Origin: Streptomyces sp. NBC_00704
GTDB lineage: Bacteria; Actinomycetota; Actinomycetes; Streptomycetales; Streptomycetaceae
Assembly (NCBI RefSeq): GCF_036226605.1
Contig: NZ_CP109000.1
Coordinates: 3,406,501 to 3,470,500, forward strand
DNA length: 64,000 bases
Direction of reading: 5' to 3'
Shown here piece after piece: positions 8,453-16,490 of this stretch (its first letter is position 1; each line of letters opens with the position of its first letter). The notes below the pieces were generated by a model. The model searched no databases. It saw only the letters and a program-made list of their open reading frames with translations, and was not told the origin of the DNA. The position numbers and the translations under genes were made by a program.

Positions 8453-9969
8453 GCCGTCACCTCCTTCTCCTCGCCGGCCTGCGCGCTGCCGGACCCGGGG
8501 CGGGCGGGCGCGCGCACCACCTCGTACTCCGCGAGGTCCACCCGGCGGGTCGCCCGCCGGAACTCGGCGGTGGTGCCCGGCCAGACGGTCGTGTTGCGGC
8601 CGCTGGCGTCCAGGTACCAGCTGGTGCAGCCGCCCGTGCTCCACACCGTCCGCTTCATCCGGTCCTGCACCCGGCGGTTCCAGGCGTGCACCGCGCTCGG
8701 GCGGGCGTCGAGGGCCGCGCGGCCCCCGAGGACGTCGAGCTGGCGCAGGTAGTCGGCCATGTAGTTCAGCTGGGACTCGATCATCAGGATCATGGAGGAG
8801 TTCCCCAGTCCGGTGTTCGGGCCGATGATCGTCATCCAGTTGGGGAACCCGGCGGCGGACGCGCCCCGCAGGGCCTCCATGCCGCCCTTCCAGCTCTCCG
8901 CGAGGGTCCGCCCGTCCGCGCCCACCACCCGGTCGGCGATCGGCATGTCGGTGACGTGGAACCCGGTGCCGAACACGATCACGTCGGCCTCGGTCTCGGT
9001 GCCGTCGGCGGCGACCAGCGTGGAGCCGCGCACCTCGCTCAGCCCGCTCGCGACGACGTCCACGTTGGGGCGCGTGAGGGCCGGATAGTAGGTGCTGGAC
9101 AGCAGGATCCGCTTGCAGCCGATGCGGTAGTCGGGGGTGAGCTTCGCGCGCAGGGCCGGGTCCTTGACGGCGCGGGCCATGTTGCGCCGCGCGAGCGCCT
9201 CGACGAAGCCGAGTTCGTTCGGATGCTTGGTGAACGCCTGCACCTGCAACTCGCGGATCCCCCACAGCAGGCCGCGCCGCAGCCGGGCGGTGACGGGCAG
9301 GGCCCGGTGCAGGGCGCGCTCCGCGCCGCTGACGGCCCGGTCGACGCGGGGCATCACCCACGGCGGGGTGCGCTGGAACAGGGTGAGCCGGGAGACGTCC
9401 GGCTGGATGGCCGGCACGATCTGGACGGCCGACGCGCCGGTGCCGACCATGGCGACCCGCTTGCCCGCGAGGTCGTGGCCGTGGTCCCAGCGGGCCGAGT
9501 GGAAGACCTTGCCGGGGAAGGAGTCCAGGCCGGGGATCCGCGGGATCTTCGGGTCGGACAGCGGTCCGGTGGCCGACACGACGACGTCCGCGAAGTAGCG
9601 CCCGGCGCTCGTCTCGACGTCCCAGCGCAGCTCGCGCGCGTCCCAGGTCATCCGCAGCACCTCGGAGTCGAGCCGCAGGTGCGGCCGCAGCCCGAACACG
9701 TCCGTGACGTGCTCCAGGTAGGCGCGGATGTGCTCCTGGCCGGAGAAGGTGCGCGGCCAGTCCGGGTTGGGCGCGAAGGAGAAGGAGTAGAGATGGGACG
9801 GCACGTCGCAGGCGCACCCGGGGTAGCTGTTGTCCCGCCAGGTCCCGCCCACGCTGCCGGCCCGTTCCAGGATCACGAAGTCCGTGATCCCCTCCCGGCG
9901 CAGCCGCACTGCGGCCCCCAGTCCGCCGAAGCCGGATCCGATCACCGCCACCCGTACGTGTTCGGTCAT
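8449..9969 (-). CDS. Flavin-containing (Baeyer-Villiger type) monooxygenase
   Basis: The 506-residue enzyme has two Rossmann motifs, GSGFGGLG (residue about 11) for FAD and GTGASA (about 170) for NADPH. Between them lies FHSARWDH, matching the FxGxxxHxxxW/Y fingerprint of Baeyer-Villiger and flavin-containing monooxygenases in relaxed form, followed by ATG motifs (FGTGFH). It would oxygenate a carbonyl or heteroatom substrate using NADPH and O2. It heads the three-gene operon; ATG 9969 follows GGAGGTG. A divergent MerR-type regulator starts 147 bp away. Confidence 0.92.
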   Translation of the reverse strand: MTEHVRVAVIGSGFGGLGAAVRLRREGITDFVILERAGSVGGTWRDNSYPGCACDVPSHLYSFSFAPNPDWPRTFSGQEHIRAYLEHVTDVFGLRPHLRLDSEVLRMTWDARELRWDVETSAGRYFADVVVSATGPLSDPKIPRIPGLDSFPGKVFHSARWDHGHDLAGKRVAMVGTGASAVQIVPAIQPDVSRLTLFQRTPPWVMPRVDRAVSGAERALHRALPVTARLRRGLLWGIRELQVQAFTKHPNELGFVEALARRNMARAVKDPALRAKLTPDYRIGCKRILLSSTYYPALTRPNVDVVASGLSEVRGSTLVAADGTETEADVIVFGTGFHVTDMPIADRVVGADGRTLAESWKGGMEALRGASAAGFPNWMTIIGPNTGLGNSSMILMIESQLNYMADYLRQLDVLGGRAALDARPSAVHAWNRRVQDRMKRTVWSTGGCTSWYLDASGRNTTVWPGTTAEFRRATRRVDLAEYEVVRAPARPGSGSAQAGEEKEVTA

Positions 9970-10014
9970 CCCGACACCTCCCAGCCGTGCGACTCTCGCG
10001 ACCTTCGCGACTCT

Positions 10015-10030
10015 GCCAGTGAACACTGGC
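10015..10030. promoter_or_regulatory. Palindromic operator candidate between monooxygenase and MerR genes
   Basis: GCCAGTG-AA-CACTGGC is a perfect 7 bp inverted repeat in the divergent intergenic region, 46 bp upstream of the monooxygenase start. Its place suggests a binding site for the adjacent MerR-type regulator, but no clear -35/-10 pair with an elongated spacer was found around it. Confidence 0.45.
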
Positions 10031-10116
10031 GCAATGGGAGCGTAGAACAGGCCCGTACCGATGGGTAGGGGGCCGGGGGAAGGAAAGTTACCGGCGGTAC
10101 AACATAAGCTTCGCCC

Positions 10117-10803
10117 GTGACCCACAAGCGCGAGTACCGGACGGAGGAGCTGGCGGCCGAGGCCGGCATCACGGTGCGCACCCTGCGCTTCTACCGCGAG
10201 CGCAAACTCCTCGCCCCGCCCCGGCGCGAGGGCCGCATCGCCTGGTACGACGACCACCACCTCGCCCGGCTGCGCACGATCTCGGCCCTCCTCGAACGCG
10301 GCCACACCCTCACCGGCATCGCCGAACTCGCCGACGCCCTGGACCAGGGCAGCGACGTCGCCGAACTGATCGGCGTCGGCGGCCCCACCGAGGAGGAGCC
10401 CGTCCACCTCACCCCCGAGGAACTCGCCGCCCGCTTCGAGGGCCAGGTCACCCCCGAGAACCTCGCCGCCGCCCTCGACCTCGGCTACCTGGGCACCGAC
10501 GGCGACGAGATCGTCCACATCAGCAGACGGCTGCTGGACGTGTCGTCCGCCCTCGTCGCCGAGGGCATCCCGCTCGCCGAGGTCCTCGCGGCGGGCGTCC
10601 GCGTCCGCGAACACGCCGACGCCCTCGCCGCACTCTTCACCGACCTGATCCTGCGCCACGCCACCGAGAAGGACCTCCCCCGCCTGCGCCCCCTGGCCCG
10701 CAGCGTGGTCGAGGCGGAACTCTCCCTGGCCCTGGACCGACGGCTGCGGCGCGACACGCACGGGGCCCCGGAGGCCAGGGAGGCCGGGGAGCAGGGGGCC
10801 TGA
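10117..10803 (+). CDS. MerR family transcriptional regulator
   Basis: The 228-residue protein has an N-terminal MerR winged helix (YRTEELAAEAGITVRTLRFYRERKLL, residues 7-32, then wing RIAWYDDHHLARL) and a long helical C-terminal half without metal-binding cysteines, so it probably senses an organic effector. It starts at GTG 10117, divergent from the monooxygenase-hydrolase-SDR operon, which is the most likely target. Confidence 0.9.
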   Translation: MTHKREYRTEELAAEAGITVRTLRFYRERKLLAPPRREGRIAWYDDHHLARLRTISALLERGHTLTGIAELADALDQGSDVAELIGVGGPTEEEPVHLTPEELAARFEGQVTPENLAAALDLGYLGTDGDEIVHISRRLLDVSSALVAEGIPLAEVLAAGVRVREHADALAALFTDLILRHATEKDLPRLRPLARSVVEAELSLALDRRLRRDTHGAPEAREAGEQGA

Positions 10804-10873
10804 GGCGGACACGCCCGGGAGGCGCGAGCGGGGGCCTGAGGTCCCACCCGGCTCCGCACGGCCGCAGGCCTGC

Positions 10874-11677
10874 CTAGAGGTCGTAGACGACGGTCACGGG
10901 TGCGTGGTCCGACCAGCGCTCGGCGTGCGTGGCCGCCCGCTCCACCAGCCCCTTCACGGCCTTGCCGGCGAGACCGGGCGTGCCGACCTGGAGGTCGATC
11001 CGCCATCCCGTGTCGTTGTCGAAGGCCCGGCCCCGGTACGACCACCAGGTGTACGGGCCCGCCATGTCCGGGTGCAGCTCCCGGACGACGTCCACGTAAC
11101 CGCCGTCCGCCGGGGCGAGGACCCGGCCCAGCCACTCCCGCTCCTCGGGCAGGAAGCCCGAGCTCTTCTGGTTGGCGCGCCAGTTCTTCAGGTCGGCCGG
11201 CTGGTGGGCGATGTTCCAGTCGCCGCACACCAGGACCTCACGGCCGTCGGCGGCGGCGCGTTCGCGCAGTTCCTTGAGGTGGGCGAGGAACGCGTCCATG
11301 AAGCGGACCTTCTCGTCCTGGCGCTCCGTGCCGACCTCCCCGGACGGGAGGTAGAGGGAGGCGACCGTCACACCGGGCAGGTCGGCCTCGACGTAGCGGC
11401 CGCTGCCGTCGAACTCGGCCGAGCCGAAGCCGATCCGGACGGCGTCCGGCTCGCGGCGGGTGTAGAGCGAGACGCCCGCACGCCCCTTGGCCGCGGCCGG
11501 GGCGTGGGTCACGAACCAGCCCTCGGGAGCCCCCGCGGCCTGCGGCAACTGCTCCGGCTCGGCCCGCACCTCCTGGAGGCACAGCACATCGGCGGAGGTG
11601 TCCGCGAGCCACTCCACGAAGCCCTTCTTCGCGGCGGCACGCAGTCCATTCACATTCACGGAGGTCACGGTCAGCAC
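10874..11677 (-). CDS. xthA: Exodeoxyribonuclease III (AP endonuclease)
   Basis: The 267-residue protein belongs to the exonuclease III/AP endonuclease family of base excision repair. Visible motifs are TSVNVNGLRAA, the metal ligand Glu in LCLQEVRA, the YLPSGEVG segment, catalytic CGDWNIAHQPADLKN, the TWWSYR motif, NDTGWRID and the final catalytic SDHAPV. GTG 11677 (VLTVTSVNVNG) is chosen since the family starts directly at this beta strand. The divergent acetyltransferase gene starts about 97 bp away. Confidence 0.93.
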   Translation of the reverse strand: MLTVTSVNVNGLRAAAKKGFVEWLADTSADVLCLQEVRAEPEQLPQAAGAPEGWFVTHAPAAAKGRAGVSLYTRREPDAVRIGFGSAEFDGSGRYVEADLPGVTVASLYLPSGEVGTERQDEKVRFMDAFLAHLKELRERAAADGREVLVCGDWNIAHQPADLKNWRANQKSSGFLPEEREWLGRVLAPADGGYVDVVRELHPDMAGPYTWWSYRGRAFDNDTGWRIDLQVGTPGLAGKAVKGLVERAATHAERWSDHAPVTVVYDL

Positions 11678-11773
11678 CCCGGCACGATACCGGGCCGGGC
11701 CTCGCGGGACGGGTCCGGTCCGGGCGGCGGACGCCGGGCGAACCGCATTGGGGATACACGTACTGTGTACGGC

Positions 11774-12256
11774 GTGAAAATACGTCCGGTCCCCTTCGAC
11801 CACCCCGACGCGGTCAAGCTCAACGACGAGGTCCAGGCCGAGTACCACGAGCGCTACGGCGACGGCGGCGACGCCACCGTCCTCGCGCCCTCCGACTTCC
11901 AGCCGCCGCGCGGCGTCTATCTCATCGTCTACGACGAGACCGGCCGCCCGGTGGCCACCGGCGGCTGGCGCAGCCAGGACGAGAACGGCGAGGGCAACCA
12001 GGACGGCGACGCCGAGCTGAAGCGCATGTTCGTGGTCCGGGACATGCGCGGACGCGGTCTCGCACGGCGGATCCTCACCGCACTGGAGGACGACGCGCGA
12101 GACGCCGGGCGCGTGCGGATGGTCCTGGAGACCGGCACCGAGCAGCCGGAGGCCATCGCCCTGTACACCTCCAGCGGCTACGAGCCGTGCGCGAAGTTCG
12201 GCTACTACCGCGCGTACGAGGAGAGCCGCTGCTACGCCAAGCCCCTCGGCTCCTGA
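11774..12256 (+). CDS. GNAT family N-acetyltransferase
   Basis: The 160-residue protein carries the GNAT fold with the acetyl-CoA loop VRDMRGRGLARRIL (about residues 78-91) and a C-terminal IALYTSSGYEPCAKFGYY segment. The acceptor substrate is unknown. GTG 11774 (VKIRPVPFDHP) is preferred; GTG 11765 is an in-frame alternative. A possible -10 (TACTGT, 11761-11766) lies 7 bp before GTG 11774 and no ribosome binding site is visible, so the mRNA may be leaderless. Confidence 0.88.
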   Translation: MKIRPVPFDHPDAVKLNDEVQAEYHERYGDGGDATVLAPSDFQPPRGVYLIVYDETGRPVATGGWRSQDENGEGNQDGDAELKRMFVVRDMRGRGLARRILTALEDDARDAGRVRMVLETGTEQPEAIALYTSSGYEPCAKFGYYRAYEESRCYAKPLGS

Positions 12257-12277
12257 GGCGGGCGGCGCGCGGGCCCC

Positions 12278-12436
12278 TCAGCTTCTGAGGTAGGCCAGCA
12301 CCGCGAGGACCCGGCGGTGGCTGTCGTCGGCGGGCGGCAGGTCCAGCTTGGTGAGGATGCCGCCGATGTGCTTGCCGACGGCGGCCTCCGAGACCACGAG
12401 CGCCCTGGCCACCGCACCGTTGGACTTCCCCTCGGC
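12278..12436 (-). pseudogene. C-terminal remnant of a LuxR-type response regulator
   Basis: The minus-strand frame ending with TGA at 12278 encodes GKSNGAVARALVVSEAAVGKH followed by the second half of a LuxR helix-turn-helix and the tail RRVLAVLAYLRS. This is the DNA-binding end of a NarL-type response regulator. The receiver domain and start are absent; upstream of 12436 the similarity stops abruptly. It is a decayed remnant without an expression signal. Confidence 0.7.
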
Positions 12437-12865
12437 GCCCAAGCGCCCACCGTCGACGGTCCGTTGCGGTGGTGGGCACGGTGCGCGCTCTGGGCTTCGA
12501 GAACGCCGTCCTCTGTACGGCCGACCAGGCCGCCCGACTGTCCCCGGCTGTCGTCCGGTTGATGGTGGAGGCGGACGCGGGGGCCGTGCGCACAGCGGTC
12601 GCGGACGCCGGCGTGCGCGGCCTCACCGGGGTCTCGCGCCGGCTCTCCGACGCCGGCCCCGGCCAGGACGCCGAGGCCCTGACCGCGCTCAACGCCCTCT
12701 TCGGCACGGCCGGGGGGTGAACGCCTTCGCCTGCGAGCGCTCCGGTGGAGGGGCGCGTCCGGTGAGGGACTGACGCCCGCACTCACGCACCGAGCCCCCG
12801 GCAGCCCGCGGCCCGAACACGGGCCCGGCGACGGCGGATCCTCCGCGAGCGGTCCCGGAATGGCC

Positions 12866-12898
12866 AAAGCCCCGGTCGGGAATCCCGACCGGGGCTTT
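12866..12898 (-). terminator. Intrinsic terminator after tRNA-Ala
   Basis: This is a perfect 15 bp stem (AAAGCCCCGGTCGGG and complement) with a 3 nt loop, ending in TTT on either strand. It sits 10 bp downstream of the minus-strand tRNA. Confidence 0.8.
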
Positions 12899-12907
12899 GA
12901 GCTGCAG

Positions 12908-12981
12908 TGGACCTGTGGGGATTTGAACCCCAGACCCCCTCGATGCGAACGAGGTGCGCTACCAGACTGCGCCACAGGCCC
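12908..12981 (-). tRNA. tRNA-Ala (anticodon CGC)
   Basis: A 74 nt cloverleaf reads on the minus strand. The acceptor arms GGGCCTG/CAGGTCC contain the G3-U70 wobble that identifies alanine tRNAs, the anticodon loop is TTCGCAT and the T-loop is GGTTCAAATCC. CCA is not encoded. Confidence 0.93.
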
Positions 12982-12995
12982 TTGCAACGAGTGAA

Positions 12996-13025
12996 ACTCT
13001 AGCATCCCCGTCGGCCTGCTTGGAA
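12996..13025 (-). promoter_or_regulatory. Candidate promoter of tRNA-Ala
   Basis: On the minus strand, TTCCAA (13020-13025) and TAGAGT (12996-13001) are separated by 18 bp, with the -10 element 14 bp before the tRNA. The -35 match is weak. Confidence 0.4.
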
Positions 13026-13063
13026 ATCCGTTCCCCGAGGCCGGGCGGGGGGTGGCGGGGCCC

Positions 13064-14566
13064 TTATTCGTTGGCGGCGCGGGGGCGCTCGCCGTCCTCG
13101 TACTGGTCGAACAGCGGGGTGCGGCCGCGTTCGCGGGAGCGCCGGGCCGAGGCCGCGCGCCGTGCGTCGCTGCGCTCGCCGCCCTCCGCGGACCGGTCCT
13201 CGGCGCCGTCGTCCGCTTCCGGTTCCCCGGCCGGGGAGTGCCCGGCGTCGGCCGTCTCCTGCTCCGGGGCGACGGAGCTGGACCGGGCCGAGCTCCAGGC
13301 GTCGGGCGCGGAGAGGTCCACGTCGGACGTGGCCCGCGGGGCGACCGGCGCGGTCACGTAGGTGGGCAGCGGGACCGGGACCGGGTCCCAGCTGTCGCCG
13401 TGCCCGGGGCGGCGCTGCCGCTCGCGCTGCTGGTCGACCCACTCGGCGTGGTCGGTCTGCTCGACGAGCGCCCTGCGGTCCGCGGCGAGGGCCAGCAGGC
13501 CCGGGTCGGTCTCCGGCCCGGCGCCCGCGTGCGGCTCCTCTGCGCCGGCGTCGGAGCCGGCGTCGGGGGACTGCGCGCCCGCCGGGGCGGGGGCCCGTCG
13601 GCGCGGCTGGCGTTCGCGCAGCCGCTGGGCGGCTACTTCGGCGCGCCTGCGGTCCATCTGGTAGGCGAAGCGGCGGTGCTCCTGGGCGCGCAGATAGGCG
13701 ATGTACGCGCTGAGCAGGACGGCGGGCACGGCGGGCGCCCAGAGGAAGGCGAGGCCGCCGACGGCCGCGACGATCGCGCCGAGCGTGAAGGCGGCGAAGA
13801 GCATCACCGTGGTGCGCCGACGGCGCGCGAGCGCCTTCGAGCGCTGGGCGCGCGCGGCGGACGCCTGGGCGGAGGCGGCCTGGCGGGCGGACGGCCGCGC
13901 GGCGGACGCCTGACGTGGGGCCGGCGCGCGCCGGCCCGCCGCGCCCCCGCCGCCGTCGCTCGCGGAGGCGTGGGAACCGCGCGGGGCGGGCGGGGCGGGG
14001 AGGGTCTGCGACGTGTGCGGAGTGTGCGGGGCGTGGGCGGCCGACGGGTGCGGAGCAGCGGCTCCGGTGGCCGCGGACGGCGCGGAGGCGTGGTCGCGGG
14101 GCGACCTGACGCCCTGTTCGCGCGCCTCGCGCGCCTCGCGCCCGGAGTCGGCCGCCGGCTCGCGCGCCGGTTCACGCACCGCGTCGCGCGCCCCTTCGGG
14201 ACGTCCCGTTCCGCGTTCCTGGGCGCGCTCGTGGCCGCGCTCGTGGCCGCGTTCCTGTCCTCGCTCGTGCACCGGCGCCTTCACCTGGGGACGGGTCGGC
14301 GGCATGGCGAAGGCCCGGACGTCCACCGTGTCGGTGACGGCGTCCGGGGCGCCGGCGTCGGACGCCTCCTCGGCGGAGCGTGCCCGCAGGTCCCTGGCGT
14401 ACCGGCGCTCCATCCCCGCCCTTCCGGACAGCAGCCGGATGGCGGTGCTGAAGCGTTCCGTGGGACGAGCCTCGTTCAGCTCGTCCTGCCTACGGAGCCA
14501 CATGGGCACCAAGTAGGCGGCCCAGGCCCCGACGATGACTGCGTAGATGAGGCCGCTGCTGCTCAC
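13064..14566 (-). CDS. sepX: Divisome protein SepX/GlpR
   Basis: This 500-residue membrane protein has one N-terminal helix (SGLIYAVIVGAWAAYLVPMWL), a long Arg/Ala/Pro/Glu-rich disordered cytoplasmic region (residues 60-225), two adjacent transmembrane helices (about 235-275) and a charged C-terminal tail. This architecture and its place after galU-moeA-acetyltransferase match SepX, a Streptomyces cell-division protein needed for vegetative septation and normal sporulation septa, and mycobacterial Rv0996. The start is GTG 14566. It is the last gene of a minus-strand cluster but is separated from the acetyltransferase by 186 bp, so it may have its own promoter. Confidence 0.85.
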   Translation of the reverse strand: MSSSGLIYAVIVGAWAAYLVPMWLRRQDELNEARPTERFSTAIRLLSGRAGMERRYARDLRARSAEEASDAGAPDAVTDTVDVRAFAMPPTRPQVKAPVHERGQERGHERGHERAQERGTGRPEGARDAVREPAREPAADSGREAREAREQGVRSPRDHASAPSAATGAAAPHPSAAHAPHTPHTSQTLPAPPAPRGSHASASDGGGGAAGRRAPAPRQASAARPSARQAASAQASAARAQRSKALARRRRTTVMLFAAFTLGAIVAAVGGLAFLWAPAVPAVLLSAYIAYLRAQEHRRFAYQMDRRRAEVAAQRLRERQPRRRAPAPAGAQSPDAGSDAGAEEPHAGAGPETDPGLLALAADRRALVEQTDHAEWVDQQRERQRRPGHGDSWDPVPVPLPTYVTAPVAPRATSDVDLSAPDAWSSARSSSVAPEQETADAGHSPAGEPEADDGAEDRSAEGGERSDARRAASARRSRERGRTPLFDQYEDGERPRAANE

Positions 14567-14752
14567 GTCTCACACCGTAGAGGGGTTTACGTGAGGCCAT
14601 CCGCCAATTGAGCCGGTGTGTCGCACGATCCGGCTGATATTTCGAACTTTTTTTGTGACCGATGCGATCAGCAGGCCGCCATGGGTGCGAATTCCCTGCC
14701 TGAGACCGTCACCACCCGATCATTCTCGAACGCATATCCATCGAACATTCAT

Positions 14753-15424
14753 TCAATTCCCGAGGTCACGCTGATTGCCCCCGGCATTGCCCTGCGCGCT
14801 CTGCGGCGAGGTACGCGCGCGTGTGCGCCGCCAGCGGCTCAGCAGACCGTCGAGGGCCTCCTCCGCCGTGAGGGCGAACACCAGGTGGTCGCGCCAGGCG
14901 CCGTCGATGTGGAGATAGCGCGGACGCAGTCCTTCCTCGCGGAATCCGAGTTTCTCCACGACCCGGCGGCTGGGCCCGTTCTCGGGGCGAATGCAGACCT
15001 CGATGCGGTGCAGTCCGACGGTGCGGAAACAGTGGTCCACGACCATGGCGACGGCCGTCGGCATGACCCCGCGGCCGGCGACCGACTCGTCCACCCAGTA
15101 GCCGACGTGCCCCGAGCACATCGACCCCCAGGCGATCCCGGCGACCGTCAACTGCCCGACGAGGCGCCCCTGGTACTCGATGACGAACGGGAGCATCCGC
15201 CCCGCGTTCGCCTCGTTCCGCAGATGCCGCACCATCTGGCGGTACGTCGGCCGGTGCGCGATCGGACCGCTGGGCGCGGGCGGCGGGATGGTCGCCTCCC
15301 AGGGTCGCAGCCAGTCCCGGTTGCGCCGGTTGACCTCGCGCCAGGCCCGCTGGTCGCGCATCTTTATCGGCCGCAGGACGATGTCGCCGTCGCGCAGCTC
15401 GACCGGCCAGGATGGGCTGTTCAG
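14753..15424 (-). CDS. GNAT acetyltransferase (RimJ/RimL type), probable CTG start
   Basis: This is a GNAT acetyltransferase resembling protein N-terminal or ribosomal-protein Ala acetyltransferases (RimJ class; Rv0995 holds the same place in M. tuberculosis). The acetyl-CoA binding part is VDESVAGRGVMPTAVAMV, followed by RPENGPSRRVVEKLGFREEG. The first ATG (15361) would remove the opening beta strand (VELRDGDIVLRPIK). The only suitable upstream start is CTG 15424, which overlaps the moaB stop as CTGA, analogous to the usual ATGA coupling, with GGGGGG 6 nt upstream. From CTG the protein has 223 residues. Confidence 0.85.
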   Translation of the reverse strand: MNSPSWPVELRDGDIVLRPIKMRDQRAWREVNRRNRDWLRPWEATIPPPAPSGPIAHRPTYRQMVRHLRNEANAGRMLPFVIEYQGRLVGQLTVAGIAWGSMCSGHVGYWVDESVAGRGVMPTAVAMVVDHCFRTVGLHRIEVCIRPENGPSRRVVEKLGFREEGLRPRYLHIDGAWRDHLVFALTAEEALDGLLSRWRRTRARTSPQSAQGNAGGNQRDLGN

Positions 15425-15930
15425 CTCGCACCCCCCTGGCCGGAACCCGGGTGGTCGCCGCCGCGGATCTGGTCGACGGCGTGGACCAGCAGCGGTTCCA
15501 GGACGGCCAGGCCGTCCTTCACCCCGCCGGTGGAACCGGGCAGGTTGACGATCAGGGTGCCGCCCGCCACTCCGGCCAGCCCGCGCGAGAGGGCCGAGGC
15601 GGGCACCTTCTCCCGGCCGTACGCGCGGACGGCCTCGGCGATGCCGGGGACCTCGCGGTCGATCACCGCGCGGGTCGCCTCGGGCGTGCGGTCGGTGGGC
15701 GAGATGCCGGTGCCGCCGGTGGTGACGACGACGTCGTATCCGGCCTCGGCGGCGGCCCGCAGCGCGGCCTCCACCGGTTCGCCGTCGGGGACGACCTGCG
15801 GGCCGTCGACGGCGAAGCCGAAGCCGCGCAGGCCCTCGGCGACCAGGGGCCCGCCCCGGTCCTCGTAGACGCCGGCGGCGGCCCGGTTGGAGGCGGTCAC
15901 CACGAGGGCCCGGTACGGCGCCGCGCTCAT
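15421..15930 (-). CDS. moaB: Molybdopterin adenylyltransferase-type protein MoaB/MogA
   Basis: The 169-residue protein of the MoaB/MogA family acts in molybdenum cofactor biosynthesis, adenylylating molybdopterin before metal insertion by MoeA. Typical motifs are the [19 protein letters not shown] loop (about residues 72-90) and [13 protein letters not shown] near the C-terminus. Its ATG overlaps the moaC stop by 4 bp and its stop overlaps the next gene's apparent CTG start. Confidence 0.92.
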   Translation of the reverse strand: MSAAPYRALVVTASNRAAAGVYEDRGGPLVAEGLRGFGFAVDGPQVVPDGEPVEAALRAAAEAGYDVVVTTGGTGISPTDRTPEATRAVIDREVPGIAEAVRAYGREKVPASALSRGLAGVAGGTLIVNLPGSTGGVKDGLAVLEPLLVHAVDQIRGGDHPGSGQGGAS

Positions 15931-16406
15931 GCCCGGCTCCAGTCGCCCGACTTGCCGCCCGTCTTCTGCTCCACGCGCACGTCCGTGATCACCGCTTCCT
16001 TGTCGACGGCCTTCACCATGTCGATCACGGTGAGCGCGGCGACGGAGACCGCGGTGAGGGCCTCCATCTCGACGCCCGTGCGGTCCGTCGTCTTCACGGT
16101 GGCGGTGATCTCCACGGCGTCGTCCGCGACCGACAGGTCCAGTTTCACACCGGAGACGGCCAGAGGATGGCACAGCGGGATGAGGTCCGGGGTGCGCTTG
16201 GCGCCCATGATGCCCGCGATCCGCGCGGTGGCCAGCGCGTCCCCCTTGGGCACCCCCTCGCCGCGCAGCAGCTCGATCACCCGGGGCGAGACGAGGACCC
16301 GCCCGCTGGCCCGGGCGGTGCGGGCGGTGACGTCCTTGCCGGACACGTCGACCATGCGCGCCGCGCCCGCCTCGTCGATGTGCGTCAGTCGGTCCTGCGT
16401 ACTCAT
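15927..16406 (-). CDS. moaC: Cyclic pyranopterin monophosphate synthase MoaC
   Basis: The 159-residue protein matches MoaC, which converts 3',8-cyclo-7,8-dihydro-GTP to cyclic pyranopterin monophosphate. Visible are [19 protein letters not shown], the [20 protein letters not shown] substrate-binding block and [21 protein letters not shown], with the catalytic Lys in the MVKAVDK segment. ATG 16406 is chosen over an upstream ATG at 16469 that would add an Arg-rich leader. It is translationally coupled to moaB. Confidence 0.94.
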   Translation of the reverse strand: MSTQDRLTHIDEAGAARMVDVSGKDVTARTARASGRVLVSPRVIELLRGEGVPKGDALATARIAGIMGAKRTPDLIPLCHPLAVSGVKLDLSVADDAVEITATVKTTDRTGVEMEALTAVSVAALTVIDMVKAVDKEAVITDVRVEQKTGGKSGDWSRA

Positions 16407-16490
16407 GCTGGTGGCGCTCCCGGTCCGGGCCCGGCGCGGTGCGGCGCACGGGCCTGCTGTGCGCGACACGGTACCCCCAACCAGGAGCGT

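Larger units (their letters stand above)
12257..12907. other. Gene-poor 650 bp stretch with remnants
   Basis: Besides the LuxR remnant, this stretch holds a plus-strand open frame at about 12466-12720 (start GTG, peptide VGTVRALGFENAVLCTADQA, then an Ala/Arg-rich helical part). Codon bias is plausible, but I do not recognise it and there is no ribosome binding site. It is probably the 3' end of a second decayed gene joined to the first by deletion. A strong terminator follows at 12866-12898. Confidence 0.45.
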
